From the NCBI GenBank assembly GCA_964003875.1, contig CAXFLH010000072.1:1-8318 (forward strand): a stretch of 8,318 bases of DNA. Direction: 5' to 3'. Shown in pieces: positions 1-6,109 of the stretch; positions within the stretch are counted from its first letter, which is position 1, and every line of letters begins with the position of its first letter. This stretch comes from UBA8444 sp964003875. Lineage in GTDB: Bacteria; Bacteroidota; Bacteroidia; Flavobacteriales; UBA7312. Position numbers and translations under genes: made by a program. The notes under the pieces were generated by a model that ran no database searches, had not been told where the DNA came from, and was given only the letters and a program-made list of their open reading frames with translations.

Positions 1-185
1 CCATTGTATCCTTTAAAAGCTGGTACGCCACCGTTGTCACGTATATACTCTTCAGCACGTTGATCAAGTTGTAGAGTTGTAACTCCTGGCTCAATCAATT
101 TGACAACCTCGGCGTGTGCCTTTGCAACAAGTAAAGAACTTTTTCTTATCAATTCAACTTCTTCGTCAGTCTTAATAAACATCAT
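1..185 (-). CDS. map: Type I methionine aminopeptidase, N-terminal part, cut by window edge
   Basis: Cytosolic metallopeptidase that removes the initiator methionine from new proteins. Only the first 61 residues are visible, out of about 250-265 in the family. The translation opens MMFIKTDEEVELIRKSSLLV and continues to the diagnostic VPAFKGYN at 54-61, just before the edge. The family N-terminal helix (EEVELIRKS) and the IEPGVTTLQLD turn at 31-41 also match. The metal-binding Asp, His and Glu residues and the catalytic His lie outside the window. Two ATG codons stand side by side (185-183 and 182-180), so the start may be either, and I list the upstream one. It is 10 bases from the secY stop and so almost certainly co-transcribed. 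Firmicutes usually have adk between secY and map, but adk is absent here. Confidence 0.94.
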   Translation of the reverse strand, partial: MMFIKTDEEVELIRKSSLLVAKAHAEVVKLIEPGVTTLQLDQRAEEYIRDNGGVPAFKGYN

Positions 186-195
186 CGAATCTGTT

Positions 196-1581
196 TTATT
201 GTCCCATCATTCCTGATGACTTTCCTTTTATTCTTCCAGTACTTGTTAATCCGTCATAATGACGCATTAATAAGTGACTTTCTATTTGTTGTAGTGTATC
301 CAACACTACCCCTACCATAATTAATAAGGATGTGCCACCGTAAAATTGGGCAAATCCTTGATTAACACCAAATTGCATAGCAAATGCAGGAAGAATAGCT
401 ACAAATGCTAGGAATAAAGAACCCGGTAAGGTAATTTTTGACATCGCATCATCTAAGAACTCAGCAGTCTTACGACCTGGCTTTACTCCTGGAATGAAAC
501 CACCATTTTTCTTCATATCGTCTGCCATTTGTTTTGGATTAACTGTAATAGCAGTGTAAAAATAAGTGAAAATTACAATCATAAAGAAGAAAACTAAATT
601 GTACCAAAATCCTGCAAAATCAGTAAATGCTGCTGCAAAACCTTGTAATGATTCCGATTCTGAAAAACCAACTAAAGTAATTGGAACAAACATAATTGCT
701 TGAGCAAAGATAATTGGCATTACTCCTGATGCGTTAACTTTCAAAGGTATGTACTGACGCACACCTCCGTATTGTTTATTTCCGACTACTCTTTTAGCAA
801 AGTTGACAGGTATTCGTCTTGTTCCTTGTACTAGTAATATACTAACAAGAATAACTAACATAAGCGCTAATATCTCTACCAAGAAAATTACTAAACCACC
901 ACCTTGACTTTCTAAAGCGGCTGCAAACTCTGCAAATAAAGAGCCTGGTAAAGCTGCAATAATACCAATCATAATGATAAGAGAAATACCATTACCAATA
1001 CCTCTATCTGTTATCTTTTCTCCTAACCACATTACAAACATAGTTCCTGTTACAAGTACAAGTACAGACATTAGAGTAAACATAACGGATGCATCGTTAT
1101 TAGCAAATACATATCCGAAAGTTCCATCAGCCATTTGAATAGGCTTATTTAACCATTGGCTTTTCAAATTAGCTACAAAACCTGGAGCTTGGAAGCCTGT
1201 GATAAGTATTGTTAAGTAACGTGTTATATTATTAATTTTTCTTCTACCACTTTCACCTTCTCTTTGTAGTTTCTGGAAATATGGTACAGCTATACCCATC
1301 AATTGAATAACAATTGAGGCAGAGATGTATGGCATAATTCCTAGAGCAAAGATAGAAGCTTGAGCAAATGCTCCACCAGTAAATAGGTTTAAAAGTCCTA
1401 ATAATCCATCAGGACCACCACTAGCCTCATTAGCTGCTGCTAAAACGCTAGCGTTAATACCTGGTAATGGAACCTGAGCTCCTAATCGGTAGATAAGTAT
1501 AAAGCCTAAAGTAACTAGGATTCTAGTTCTTAGATCTTCTATCTTCCAGATATTTTTTAATGTAGTGATTAGATTCTTCAT
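196..1581 (-). CDS. secY: Protein translocase subunit SecY
   Basis: Central channel of the Sec translocon in the inner membrane, working with SecE, SecG, SecA and the ribosome. The protein has 461 residues, against 443 in E. coli. Ten hydrophobic segments can be picked out, at roughly 20-38, 73-100, 118-137, 165-186, 196-218, 228-252, 284-306, 325-348, 385-403 and 415-433. Between the first two lies the plug region (LLGLLNLFTGGAF, 60-72). Signature stretches are MPYISASIVIQL at 83-94, the TDRGIGNGISL loop at 191-201, and LKVNASGVMPIIFAQ at 280-294. The cytosolic loop GGFIPGVKPGRKTAEF at 360-375 is the SecA and ribosome docking loop. It has Lys367 where E. coli has Arg357. The start follows rplO by 9 bases, and map begins 10 bases after the stop. 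Confidence 0.98.
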   Translation of the reverse strand: MKNLITTLKNIWKIEDLRTRILVTLGFILIYRLGAQVPLPGINASVLAAANEASGGPDGLLGLLNLFTGGAFAQASIFALGIMPYISASIVIQLMGIAVPYFQKLQREGESGRRKINNITRYLTILITGFQAPGFVANLKSQWLNKPIQMADGTFGYVFANNDASVMFTLMSVLVLVTGTMFVMWLGEKITDRGIGNGISLIIMIGIIAALPGSLFAEFAAALESQGGGLVIFLVEILALMLVILVSILLVQGTRRIPVNFAKRVVGNKQYGGVRQYIPLKVNASGVMPIIFAQAIMFVPITLVGFSESESLQGFAAAFTDFAGFWYNLVFFFMIVIFTYFYTAITVNPKQMADDMKKNGGFIPGVKPGRKTAEFLDDAMSKITLPGSLFLAFVAILPAFAMQFGVNQGFAQFYGGTSLLIMVGVVLDTLQQIESHLLMRHYDGLTSTGRIKGKSSGMMGQ

Positions 1582-1590
1582 AATTCTATA

Positions 1591-2040
1591 TTACAGTGTG
1601 GTAGCTGTACCACCAGCAGATTCAATAGCAGATTTTGCACTAGCAGAAAAACCATGAACGGTAACGTTCAATTTAGCCTTTAGCTCACCTCTACCTAAGA
1701 TTTTTACTAAGTCATTTTTATGTGCTAATCCATTAGCAATAAGAACCTCTAAATCTATTGAGTCTTTTACTTTTTTATTATCAACTAAAGTTTGAAGAGT
1801 ATGTAAATTAACACCTCTAAACTCTTTTCTGTTAGGATTGGTAAATCCGAATTTAGGGACTCTTCTTTGAAGCGGCATTTGACCACCTTCAAAACCTATC
1901 TTTCTTGAATATCCAGAACGAGATTTAGCTCCTTTGTGACCTCTTGTTGAAGTGCCACCTTTTTTAGAACCTTCACCTCTGGCGATTCTTTTTCTATTTT
2001 TTATTGATCCTTTTGCAGGAGTAAGATTACTTAAATCCAT
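1591..2040 (-). CDS. rplO: 50S ribosomal protein L15 (uL15)
   Basis: Assembly protein of the large subunit, with a long extended N-terminal arm that threads through 23S rRNA. The protein has 149 residues, against 144 in E. coli. The first 65 residues are rich in Gly, Lys and Arg and contain GHKGAKSRSG at 34-43 and FEGGQMPLQRRVPKFGF at 50-66, as expected for the extended arm. The globular C-terminal domain ends with the family signature, with KILGRGELKAKLNVTVHGFS at 113-132 followed by AKSAIESAGG. The start gives the typical MDLSNLTPAKGS beginning. secY begins 9 bases after the stop, the classic rplO-secY pair. Confidence 0.98.
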   Translation of the reverse strand: MDLSNLTPAKGSIKNRKRIARGEGSKKGGTSTRGHKGAKSRSGYSRKIGFEGGQMPLQRRVPKFGFTNPNRKEFRGVNLHTLQTLVDNKKVKDSIDLEVLIANGLAHKNDLVKILGRGELKAKLNVTVHGFSASAKSAIESAGGTATTL

Positions 2041-2047
2041 CGTTAAT

Positions 2048-2230
2048 TTATTTTACTTCTTCGACCTTTAAAAGGTGTGCTACTTTTTTTACCATGCCTA
2101 ACACTTGAGGAGTTGCCTCATGCTCAACTGTTTGGTTCATTTTTTTCAAACCCAAAGCTAACATTGTTCTCTTTTGTCTTTCAGGTCTGCCTATTTTACT
2201 TTTTACTTGCGTAACTCTGATTTTAGCCAT
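2048..2230 (-). CDS. rpmD: 50S ribosomal protein L30 (uL30)
   Basis: Small large-subunit protein with a ferredoxin-like fold. It is present in many but not all bacteria. The protein has 60 residues, against 59 in E. coli, so it is complete. Family features are the N-terminal strand MAKIRVTQVKSKIGRPERQK at 1-20, the helix RTMLALGLKKMNQTVEHE near 21-38, and the end PQVLGMVKKVAHLLKVEE. Position between rpsE (11 bases upstream) and rplO (7 bases downstream) is the standard one and supports the call for such a short reading frame. No Shine-Dalgarno sequence is visible before the start (AAATTATACTG). Confidence 0.97.
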   Translation of the reverse strand: MAKIRVTQVKSKIGRPERQKRTMLALGLKKMNQTVEHEATPQVLGMVKKVAHLLKVEEVK

Positions 2231-2241
2231 CAGTATAATTT

Positions 2242-2754
2242 TTATCCGTTAAAAACTGTTTCTAAATTCACACCTCTTTGTGTAGCAACTTGTTTTGCAT
2301 CTCTTAATTCAGTCAAAGCTTTCATTGTAGCTTTCACCAAGTTGTGAGGATTTGATGAGCCTTTAGATTTAGCTAGTACATCGTGTACTCCAGCACTTTC
2401 TAATACGGCACGCATCGCACCACCGGCTTTTACACCAGTACCATTTGAAGCAGGCTTAATAAGCACTTGAGAACCTGAATATTTGGCTTCTTGTTCGTGA
2501 GGAATAGTACCATTTTGAACAGGAACTTTGACCAAATTCTTTTTAGCAGAATCAATAGCTTTACTAATAGCAACTGTAACTTCTTGAGATTTACCTAAAC
2601 CGTGACCGACGATACCATTGCCATCTCCTACAACCACAATTGCAGAAAAACTGAATGTACGACCACCTTTAGTTACCTTAGTTACACGTTGTATTCCAAC
2701 TAGTCTATCTGTTAACTCAATGTCGCTTGCTTTTACTCTTTTAATATCTGACAT
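2242..2754 (-). CDS. rpsE: 30S ribosomal protein S5 (uS5)
   Basis: Small-subunit protein at the mRNA entry channel, involved in decoding accuracy. The protein has 170 residues, against 167 in E. coli. The N-terminal double-stranded RNA-binding fold covers about 14-78. It contains the loop VTKGGRTFSFSA at 27-38, which in other bacteria is where spectinomycin-resistance changes occur. The loop looks wild type here, with no deletion. VVGDGNGIVGHGLGKSQEV follows at 41-59. The C-terminal domain includes GTGVKAGGAMRAVLESAGV at 105-123 and KGSSNPHNLVKATMKAL at 131-147. It lies between rplR and rpmD, as usual, with a gap of 10 bases upstream and 11 downstream. Confidence 0.98.
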   Translation of the reverse strand: MSDIKRVKASDIELTDRLVGIQRVTKVTKGGRTFSFSAIVVVGDGNGIVGHGLGKSQEVTVAISKAIDSAKKNLVKVPVQNGTIPHEQEAKYSGSQVLIKPASNGTGVKAGGAMRAVLESAGVHDVLAKSKGSSNPHNLVKATMKALTELRDAKQVATQRGVNLETVFNG

Positions 2755-2764
2755 ATTTTATTTC

Positions 2765-3106
2765 TTAAAATTTTAAACCTGATTCACGAGCACCCTCAGC
2801 TAAAGCCTTAACTCTACCATGGTAAAGATATCCACCTCTATCAAAAACAACTTTTGATACTCCAGCAGCAATACTTTTCTCGGCAATAGCCTTACCAACA
2901 GCACCCGCTTGTTCAATTTTAGTACCTTTTATATCTTTAGAAGAAGCAGCAGCAATAGTTTTACCATCAATGTCATTGATTAACTGTGCATAGATTTCTT
3001 TATTACTTCTAAAAACAGCAAGTCTTGGCATCTCTGATGTGCCAGAGATAGCAGCTCTTACTCTTCTTCTAATTTTATTTCTTCTCGATTCTTTTGAAAA
3101 CGCCAT
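2765..3106 (-). CDS. rplR: 50S ribosomal protein L18 (uL18)
   Basis: 5S rRNA-binding protein of the central protuberance, which works with L5 to place 5S rRNA on the large subunit. The protein has 113 residues, against 117 in E. coli. The N-terminal 20 residues are very basic (KESRRNKIRRRVRAAISG), as expected for the disordered 5S-contacting arm. The globular part shows RLAVFRSNKEIYAQLIND at 28-45, the GAVGKAIAEKS helix near 68-78, and the C-terminal signature FDRGGYLYHGRVKALAEGAR at 88-107. The upstream gap of 22 bases is almost pure A/T on the rplF side, and the start is chosen by alignment to the family. rpsE begins 10 bases downstream, after GAAATAAAAT. Confidence 0.98.
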   Translation of the reverse strand: MAFSKESRRNKIRRRVRAAISGTSEMPRLAVFRSNKEIYAQLINDIDGKTIAAASSKDIKGTKIEQAGAVGKAIAEKSIAAGVSKVVFDRGGYLYHGRVKALAEGARESGLKF

Positions 3107-3128
3107 GTTTCTATAAAATTTTTAATTT

Positions 3129-3683
3129 TTATTTAGCAGCAGTTTTACCAGCTTTTCTTCTTAATTGCTCTCCAACATACTTAATTCCTTTTCCTTTGTA
3201 TGGTTCAGGCTTTCTAAGAGAACGAATCTTAGCAGCTACAGCCCCTAATAATTGGTTATCAATAGAAGTTAGAGTAATAATTGGATTTTTACCTTTTTCA
3301 GAAAGTGTTTCAACTTTTACCTCAGTAGGAATTTCAAAGATTACATTGTGTGAAAAACCTAGTGCTAATTCTAATTTTTGTCCTGAGTTACTTGCACGAT
3401 AACCTACACCAACAAGCTCCAATTCTTTTTTGAATCCTTCATTCACTCCAATAATCATATTGTTTAATAGTGATCGTGTAAGGCCGTGAAAAGATTTGTG
3501 TTCCTTACTATCTGATGGACGGCTTACTACAACAGAGCTTTCATCTACATTAACCGATAAATCAGCGTGAAAGGTTTTTGATAATTCACCAAGCTTACCT
3601 TTTACAAGTACTGAATTGTTTTCTCCAAGAGTTATAGTCACTCCTTGTGGCAATTCAATTGGGTTATTTCCTATTCTAGACAT
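3129..3683 (-). CDS. rplF: 50S ribosomal protein L6 (uL6)
   Basis: Large-subunit protein near the sarcin-ricin loop and the factor-binding site, where it is needed for late assembly. The protein has 184 residues, against 177 in E. coli. It shows the expected two similar alpha-beta domains, roughly 1-82 and 83-184. The first begins MSRIGNNPIELPQGV, the usual L6 start, and contains the HGLTRSLLNNMIIGVNEGF stretch at 66-84. The second has the GVGYRA segment at 92-97 and the signature IRSLRKPEPYKGKGIKY at 153-169. A basic tail (RRKAGKTAAK) ends the protein. It lies 21 bases downstream of rpsH, and the gap includes a tandem second TAA and A/T-rich sequence. rplR follows after 22 bases. Confidence 0.98.
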   Translation of the reverse strand: MSRIGNNPIELPQGVTITLGENNSVLVKGKLGELSKTFHADLSVNVDESSVVVSRPSDSKEHKSFHGLTRSLLNNMIIGVNEGFKKELELVGVGYRASNSGQKLELALGFSHNVIFEIPTEVKVETLSEKGKNPIITLTSIDNQLLGAVAAKIRSLRKPEPYKGKGIKYVGEQLRRKAGKTAAK

Positions 3684-3704
3684 TTGTTATCTTAATTATT
3701 CTTA

Positions 3705-4097
3705 TTAATAAACGTAGCATAATACTTCGCCACCAACATTTAAATTCTTTGCTTCTTTGTCGGTAATAACACCTTTAGAAGTAGAAAGAATAGCGATACC
3801 TAAACCATTAAGTACTCTAGGCATAGTTTCTTTGTTGGCATATTTTCTCAAACCAGGCTTACTGATACGCTCAATTTTCTTGAACGCAGGGGTTGAGCCG
3901 TTGTATTTAAGGGCTATTTTAATCATTCCTTGTTTGTTATCTTCTTCAAACTTATAGTTTAAAATATAGCCTTTGTCTTTTAAAATCTTAGTCATTTCCT
4001 TCTTTGTGTTAGAAGATGGAATTGAAACAACTTTATGTCCTGCTTTTGCTGCGTTTCTAATACGCGTCAAATAATCTGCTATTGGATCTGTATACAT
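3705..4097 (-). CDS. rpsH: 30S ribosomal protein S8 (uS8)
   Basis: Primary binder of the central domain of 16S rRNA (helix 21) and, in E. coli, the translational repressor of the spc operon. The protein has 130 residues, the same as E. coli S8. Landmarks are TDPIADYLTRIRNAAKAG at 3-20, the segment ISKPGLRKYANKETMPRVLN at 78-97, and the RNA-binding STSKG loop at 105-109. The C terminus is NVGGEVLCYVY, typical of the family. The start lies 17 bases after the rpsN stop, preceded by an A-rich stretch (AAAATTAAAAA) without any Shine-Dalgarno run. The stop is doubled (TAATAA). Whether S8 regulates this operon as in E. coli cannot be judged from the sequence alone. Confidence 0.98.
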   Translation of the reverse strand: MYTDPIADYLTRIRNAAKAGHKVVSIPSSNTKKEMTKILKDKGYILNYKFEEDNKQGMIKIALKYNGSTPAFKKIERISKPGLRKYANKETMPRVLNGLGIAILSTSKGVITDKEAKNLNVGGEVLCYVY

Positions 4098-4106
4098 TTT
4101 TTAATT

Positions 4107-4117
4107 TTATCTAATTA
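4107..4117 (-). repeat. 11-base sequence TAATTAGATAA at the rpsN stop
   Basis: This is the second copy of the sequence found at the rpsC stop (6556-6566). It begins exactly with the rpsN TAA and runs into the 17-base gap before rpsH. Similarity continues weakly beyond the 11 bases (AATTAAAA here, GATAAAA at the other copy). No role can be assigned from the sequence. Confidence 0.35.
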
Positions 4118-4384
4118 CCAACTTGCTTTCTTTACTCCTGGTATAAGGCCCTGATTAGCCATTTCTCTAAAGGTAACCCTAGAAATACCAAACTGACGCA
4201 TATATCCTTTTGGACGACCAGTTAATTTACATCTGTTGTGTAGTCTAACAGGAGAAGCGTTTTTTGGAAGCTTTTGTAATGCTTCATAATCACCTGCTGC
4301 TTTTAAAGCTGCTCTTTTTTCTGCGTACTTTTCAACAAGCTTTTGACGCTTTACTTCTCTTGCCTTCATTGATTCTTTAGCCAT
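4115..4384 (-). CDS. rpsN: 30S ribosomal protein S14 (uS14), cysteine-poor 89-residue form
   Basis: Late-assembling protein of the 30S head, packing against S3 and S10. The protein has 89 residues. It lacks the paired CxxC motifs of the 61-residue zinc-ribbon S14, having only one Cys (residue 52). It belongs instead to the zinc-independent group, though shorter than the 101-residue E. coli protein. The N-terminal half is a basic helical region (MAKESMKAREVKRQKLVEKY, 1-20). The conserved C-terminal half includes NRCKLTGRPKGYMRQFGISR at 50-69 and ends with the classic IPGVKKASW. The start matches family alignments and lies 3 bases after the rplE stop, so coupling to rplE is likely. No second S14 paralogue is visible in this window. 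Confidence 0.97.
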   Translation of the reverse strand: MAKESMKAREVKRQKLVEKYAEKRAALKAAGDYEALQKLPKNASPVRLHNRCKLTGRPKGYMRQFGISRVTFREMANQGLIPGVKKASW

Positions 4385-4387
4385 AAC

Positions 4388-4933
4388 TTATTTTTTAAAT
4401 GGTAAACCAAATTCTGTTAATAGACTCATTGCTTCTTCATCAGTATGTGCTGAAGTCACAAAAGTGATATCCATACCTGTTATTTTATTTACTTTATCGA
4501 TATCGATTTCAGGAAATATAATTTGTTCTTTAATACCTAAGTTGTAGTTTCCTCTACCATCGAATCCTTTTGGATTGATACCTCTAAAGTCACGTACTCT
4601 TGGTAATGAAGATGTAATAAAACGATCAAGAAATTCGTACATTTTATCACCTCTCAATGTTACACGAGCACCAATTGGCATTCCTTTTCTTAGTTTAAAG
4701 TTAGAAATATCCTTTTTTGACTTCGTTGCAACAGCTTTTTGACCAGTGATTAATGTCATCTCATCGCAAGCTTGCTCTACCATCTTCTTGTCAGTAACAG
4801 CATCTCCTAAACCTTGATTTAAACAAATCTTTTCAAGTTTTGGCACTTGCATTACTGATTTGTAAGAGTACTTCTCTTGTAGCCTAGCTACAATTTCCTC
4901 TGAATACTTTGTTTTTAATCTAGGTGTATACAT
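4388..4933 (-). CDS. rplE: 50S ribosomal protein L5 (uL5)
   Basis: Binds 5S rRNA and forms part of the central protuberance, with a loop that touches P-site tRNA. The protein has 181 residues, against 179 in E. coli. Family landmarks are the N-terminal PRLKTKYSEEIV, then VPKLEKICLNQGLGDAV at 30-46. The RNA-binding stretch GQKAVATKSKKDISNFK is at 64-80 and is followed by LRKGMPIGARVTLRG. RDFRGINPKGFDGRGNY is near 114-130, and FPEIDIDKV lies near 140-148. The start overlaps the rplX stop by one base (TAATG). The stop is only 3 bases before the rpsN start. In E. coli, S8 represses the spc operon by binding mRNA near the rplE start. I see no convincing S8-type hairpin here, though I did not fold the RNA. 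Confidence 0.98.
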   Translation of the reverse strand: MYTPRLKTKYSEEIVARLQEKYSYKSVMQVPKLEKICLNQGLGDAVTDKKMVEQACDEMTLITGQKAVATKSKKDISNFKLRKGMPIGARVTLRGDKMYEFLDRFITSSLPRVRDFRGINPKGFDGRGNYNLGIKEQIIFPEIDIDKVNKITGMDITFVTSAHTDEEAMSLLTEFGLPFKK

Positions 4934-5256
4934 TATATAATTACCTCCCCTGATTTTTTAGAATAACGTGTTAATTTTCCTGTTTTATCGTCTATTTTTC
5001 TTCCAATACGAGTAGCATCACCAGATTTAGGGTCAACAAGCATTAGGTTTGAAATGTGAATAGATGATTCTTTTTTGATAATCCCACCTTGTGGGCTAGC
5101 TGCATTAGGCTTTGTATGCTTGGATACCATATTAACTCCCTCAACTAGTGCTCTAGACTTAGAAATAATAACCTCTATAACTTTACCCTCTTGTCCTTTT
5201 GAGTTGCCGGTAATAACTTTTACAGTATCTCCTTTTTTAATGTGTAACTTCGACAT
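4933..5256 (-). CDS. rplX: 50S ribosomal protein L24 (uL24)
   Basis: Assembly-initiating 23S rRNA-binding protein, located near the tunnel exit. The protein has 107 residues, against 104 in E. coli. A KOW motif is visible at about 4-31, with KKGDTVKVITGNSKGQEGKV as its core. It is followed by NMVSKHTKPNAASPQGGIIKKE near 42-63, ISNLMLVDP near 68-76 and GRKIDDKTGKLTRYSKKSGE near 84-103. The start is set by family alignment (MSKLHIKKGD) and lies 12 bases after the rplN stop. The end of the gene carries a GGGGAGG run coding for part of Ser-Gly-Glu-Val, which may also serve as a ribosome binding site for rplE. The stop shares one base with the rplE start (TAATG). Confidence 0.97.
   Translation of the reverse strand: MSKLHIKKGDTVKVITGNSKGQEGKVIEVIISKSRALVEGVNMVSKHTKPNAASPQGGIIKKESSIHISNLMLVDPKSGDATRIGRKIDDKTGKLTRYSKKSGEVII
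4944..4950 (-). promoter_or_regulatory. Shine-Dalgarno-like GGGGAGG before rplE
   Basis: On the minus strand the sequence reads GGGGAGG, then TAATTATATA (10 bases), then the rplE ATG. The run lies inside the last codons of rplX (GGG GAG GTA, coding Gly-Glu-Val). It matches the anti-Shine-Dalgarno core well, but the 10-base spacing is somewhat long. It is the only GGAGG seen just upstream of any start in the window. It may be functional or may only reflect the conserved L24 C-terminal residues. Confidence 0.4.
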
Positions 5257-5268
5257 AATAGTATTTTA

Positions 5269-5637
5269 TTAAAGCACCTCTGGCGCTAATGATACAATTT
5301 TCATAAATTGTTTATCTCTTAATTCTCTAGAAACAGGTCCAAAGATACGTGTACCTCTCATCTCTCCAGTTGGATTTAATAATACACAGGCATTGTCATC
5401 AAAGCGAATATATGAACCATCAGGTCGACGTGTTTCTTTTCTAGTTCTTACGACAACTGCCTTGGCTACTGTACCTTTCTTGATATTTCCAGAAGGCATA
5501 GCATCTTTTACAGTGACTACTATAGTATCACCAATTGAAGCATATCTTCTTTTTGAACCACCAAGAACTTTAATGCAAAGTACTTCTTTGGCGCCGGAAT
5601 TATCGGCTACTTTTAATCTACTTTCTTGTTGTATCAT
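5269..5637 (-). CDS. rplN: 50S ribosomal protein L14 (uL14)
   Basis: Highly conserved large-subunit protein that contributes to intersubunit bridges with 16S rRNA and is the docking site for the ribosome silencing factor RsfS. The protein has 122 residues, against 123 in E. coli. It begins MIQQESRLKVADNSGAKEV, the near-universal L14 start, and contains the KDAMPSGNIKKGTVAKAVVV segment at about 44-63. RPDGSYIRFDDNACVLLN follows near 71-88, and the closing segment is GTRIFGPVSRELRD near 95-108. It opens the part equivalent to the E. coli spc operon, but only a single base separates it from rpsQ. No separate promoter can therefore sit between them, and the S10 and spc parts appear fused into one unit. 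The stop is doubled (TAATAA). Confidence 0.98.
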   Translation of the reverse strand: MIQQESRLKVADNSGAKEVLCIKVLGGSKRRYASIGDTIVVTVKDAMPSGNIKKGTVAKAVVVRTRKETRRPDGSYIRFDDNACVLLNPTGEMRGTRIFGPVSRELRDKQFMKIVSLAPEVL

Positions 5638-5638
5638 C

Positions 5639-5890
5639 TTATTTAGCTCTTTCTATAATTTCAACTAATCTCCAACACTTGTTTTTACTGATTGGACGAG
5701 TTTCCATAATTTTTACGGTATCACCACTATTGCAGTCATTTTTTTCATCATGAGCAGTAAACTTACTAGTCTTCATAACGAATTTTCCGTAAAGTGGATG
5801 TTTTTCTTTTCTTACAACAGAAACAACAATGGATTTGTCCATTTTGTTACTTGTTACAACACCGATTCTTTCTTTTCTTAGGTTTCTCAT
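5639..5890 (-). CDS. rpsQ: 30S ribosomal protein S17 (uS17)
   Basis: Primary 16S rRNA-binding protein with an OB fold, which helps nucleate assembly of the 30S body. The protein has 83 residues, against 84 in E. coli. Visible features are the N-terminal MRNLRKERIGVVTSNKMDKS, the loop motif HPLYGKF at 31-37, and the family signature GDTVKIMETRPISKNKCWRL at 56-75. The start is 6 bases after the rpmC stop. The sequence from that stop to the start is TAGGAAGAA, so an AGGA run sits 4 bases before the ATG. This is one of only two Shine-Dalgarno-like runs near starts in this window. The next gene, rplN, begins one base after the stop, so the two are very likely translationally coupled. Confidence 0.97.
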   Translation of the reverse strand: MRNLRKERIGVVTSNKMDKSIVVSVVRKEKHPLYGKFVMKTSKFTAHDEKNDCNSGDTVKIMETRPISKNKCWRLVEIIERAK

Positions 5891-5896
5891 TTCTTC

Positions 5897-6100
5897 CTAA
5901 TTTTGTGCCTCAATTAATTCTCTAGATCTCAATTCTGTATTAATTCTAGCTACTGTTTTTCTAGTAAAAGTAATTTGCTTAGGATTCTCTAATGGAGAAA
6001 CCATATGATTTACTTTCATTTTTTCTAAACGAGCTTTCTCTGTCTCAAGAAGAGCCTCAAGCTCGTTAGTTGCCATTTCTTTGATAACTGACTGTTTCAT
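5897..6100 (-). CDS. rpmC: 50S ribosomal protein L29 (uL29)
   Basis: Small helical protein at the exit of the peptide tunnel, next to L23, where signal recognition particle and trigger factor dock. The protein has 67 residues, against 63 in E. coli. It is predicted to be almost wholly helical, with heptad-like Leu spacing in the first half (EMATNELEALLETEKARLEK, 8-27). The second half carries the motif VSPLENPKQI at 34-43, which I associate with Bacteroidota, then RKTVARINTELRSREL at 47-62. This is the only visible gene in the window ending in TAG; the other 17 stops are TAA. That stop also supplies the first bases of the purine-rich run before rpsQ. The L16-L29-S17 order is standard. Confidence 0.97.
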   Translation of the reverse strand: MKQSVIKEMATNELEALLETEKARLEKMKVNHMVSPLENPKQITFTRKTVARINTELRSRELIEAQN

Positions 6101-6109
6101 AATTATTTA

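Noticed and set aside
196..1581. TAnnTTTG-like matches on the minus strand inside secY as possible Bacteroidota promoters
   Set aside because: The 8-base pattern with two free positions occurs by chance in AT-rich coding DNA, and I could not find a convincing paired upstream element.
3107..3131. AT-rich palindromic stretch (AAAATTTT) between rplF and rplR as a possible terminator
   Set aside because: It has no GC-rich stem, and it sits in the middle of an operon whose downstream genes need read-through. It is better read as an A-rich leader before the rplR start.
3094..3402. Plus-strand open frame of 102 codons over rplF
   Set aside because: It lies antisense to the full-length, well-conserved L6 gene, shows no recognisable domain, and starts inside rplR. 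It is a shadow of the real gene.
5393..5668. Plus-strand open frame of 91 codons over rplN
   Set aside because: It is antisense to the highly conserved L14 gene, with no family resemblance or start signal.
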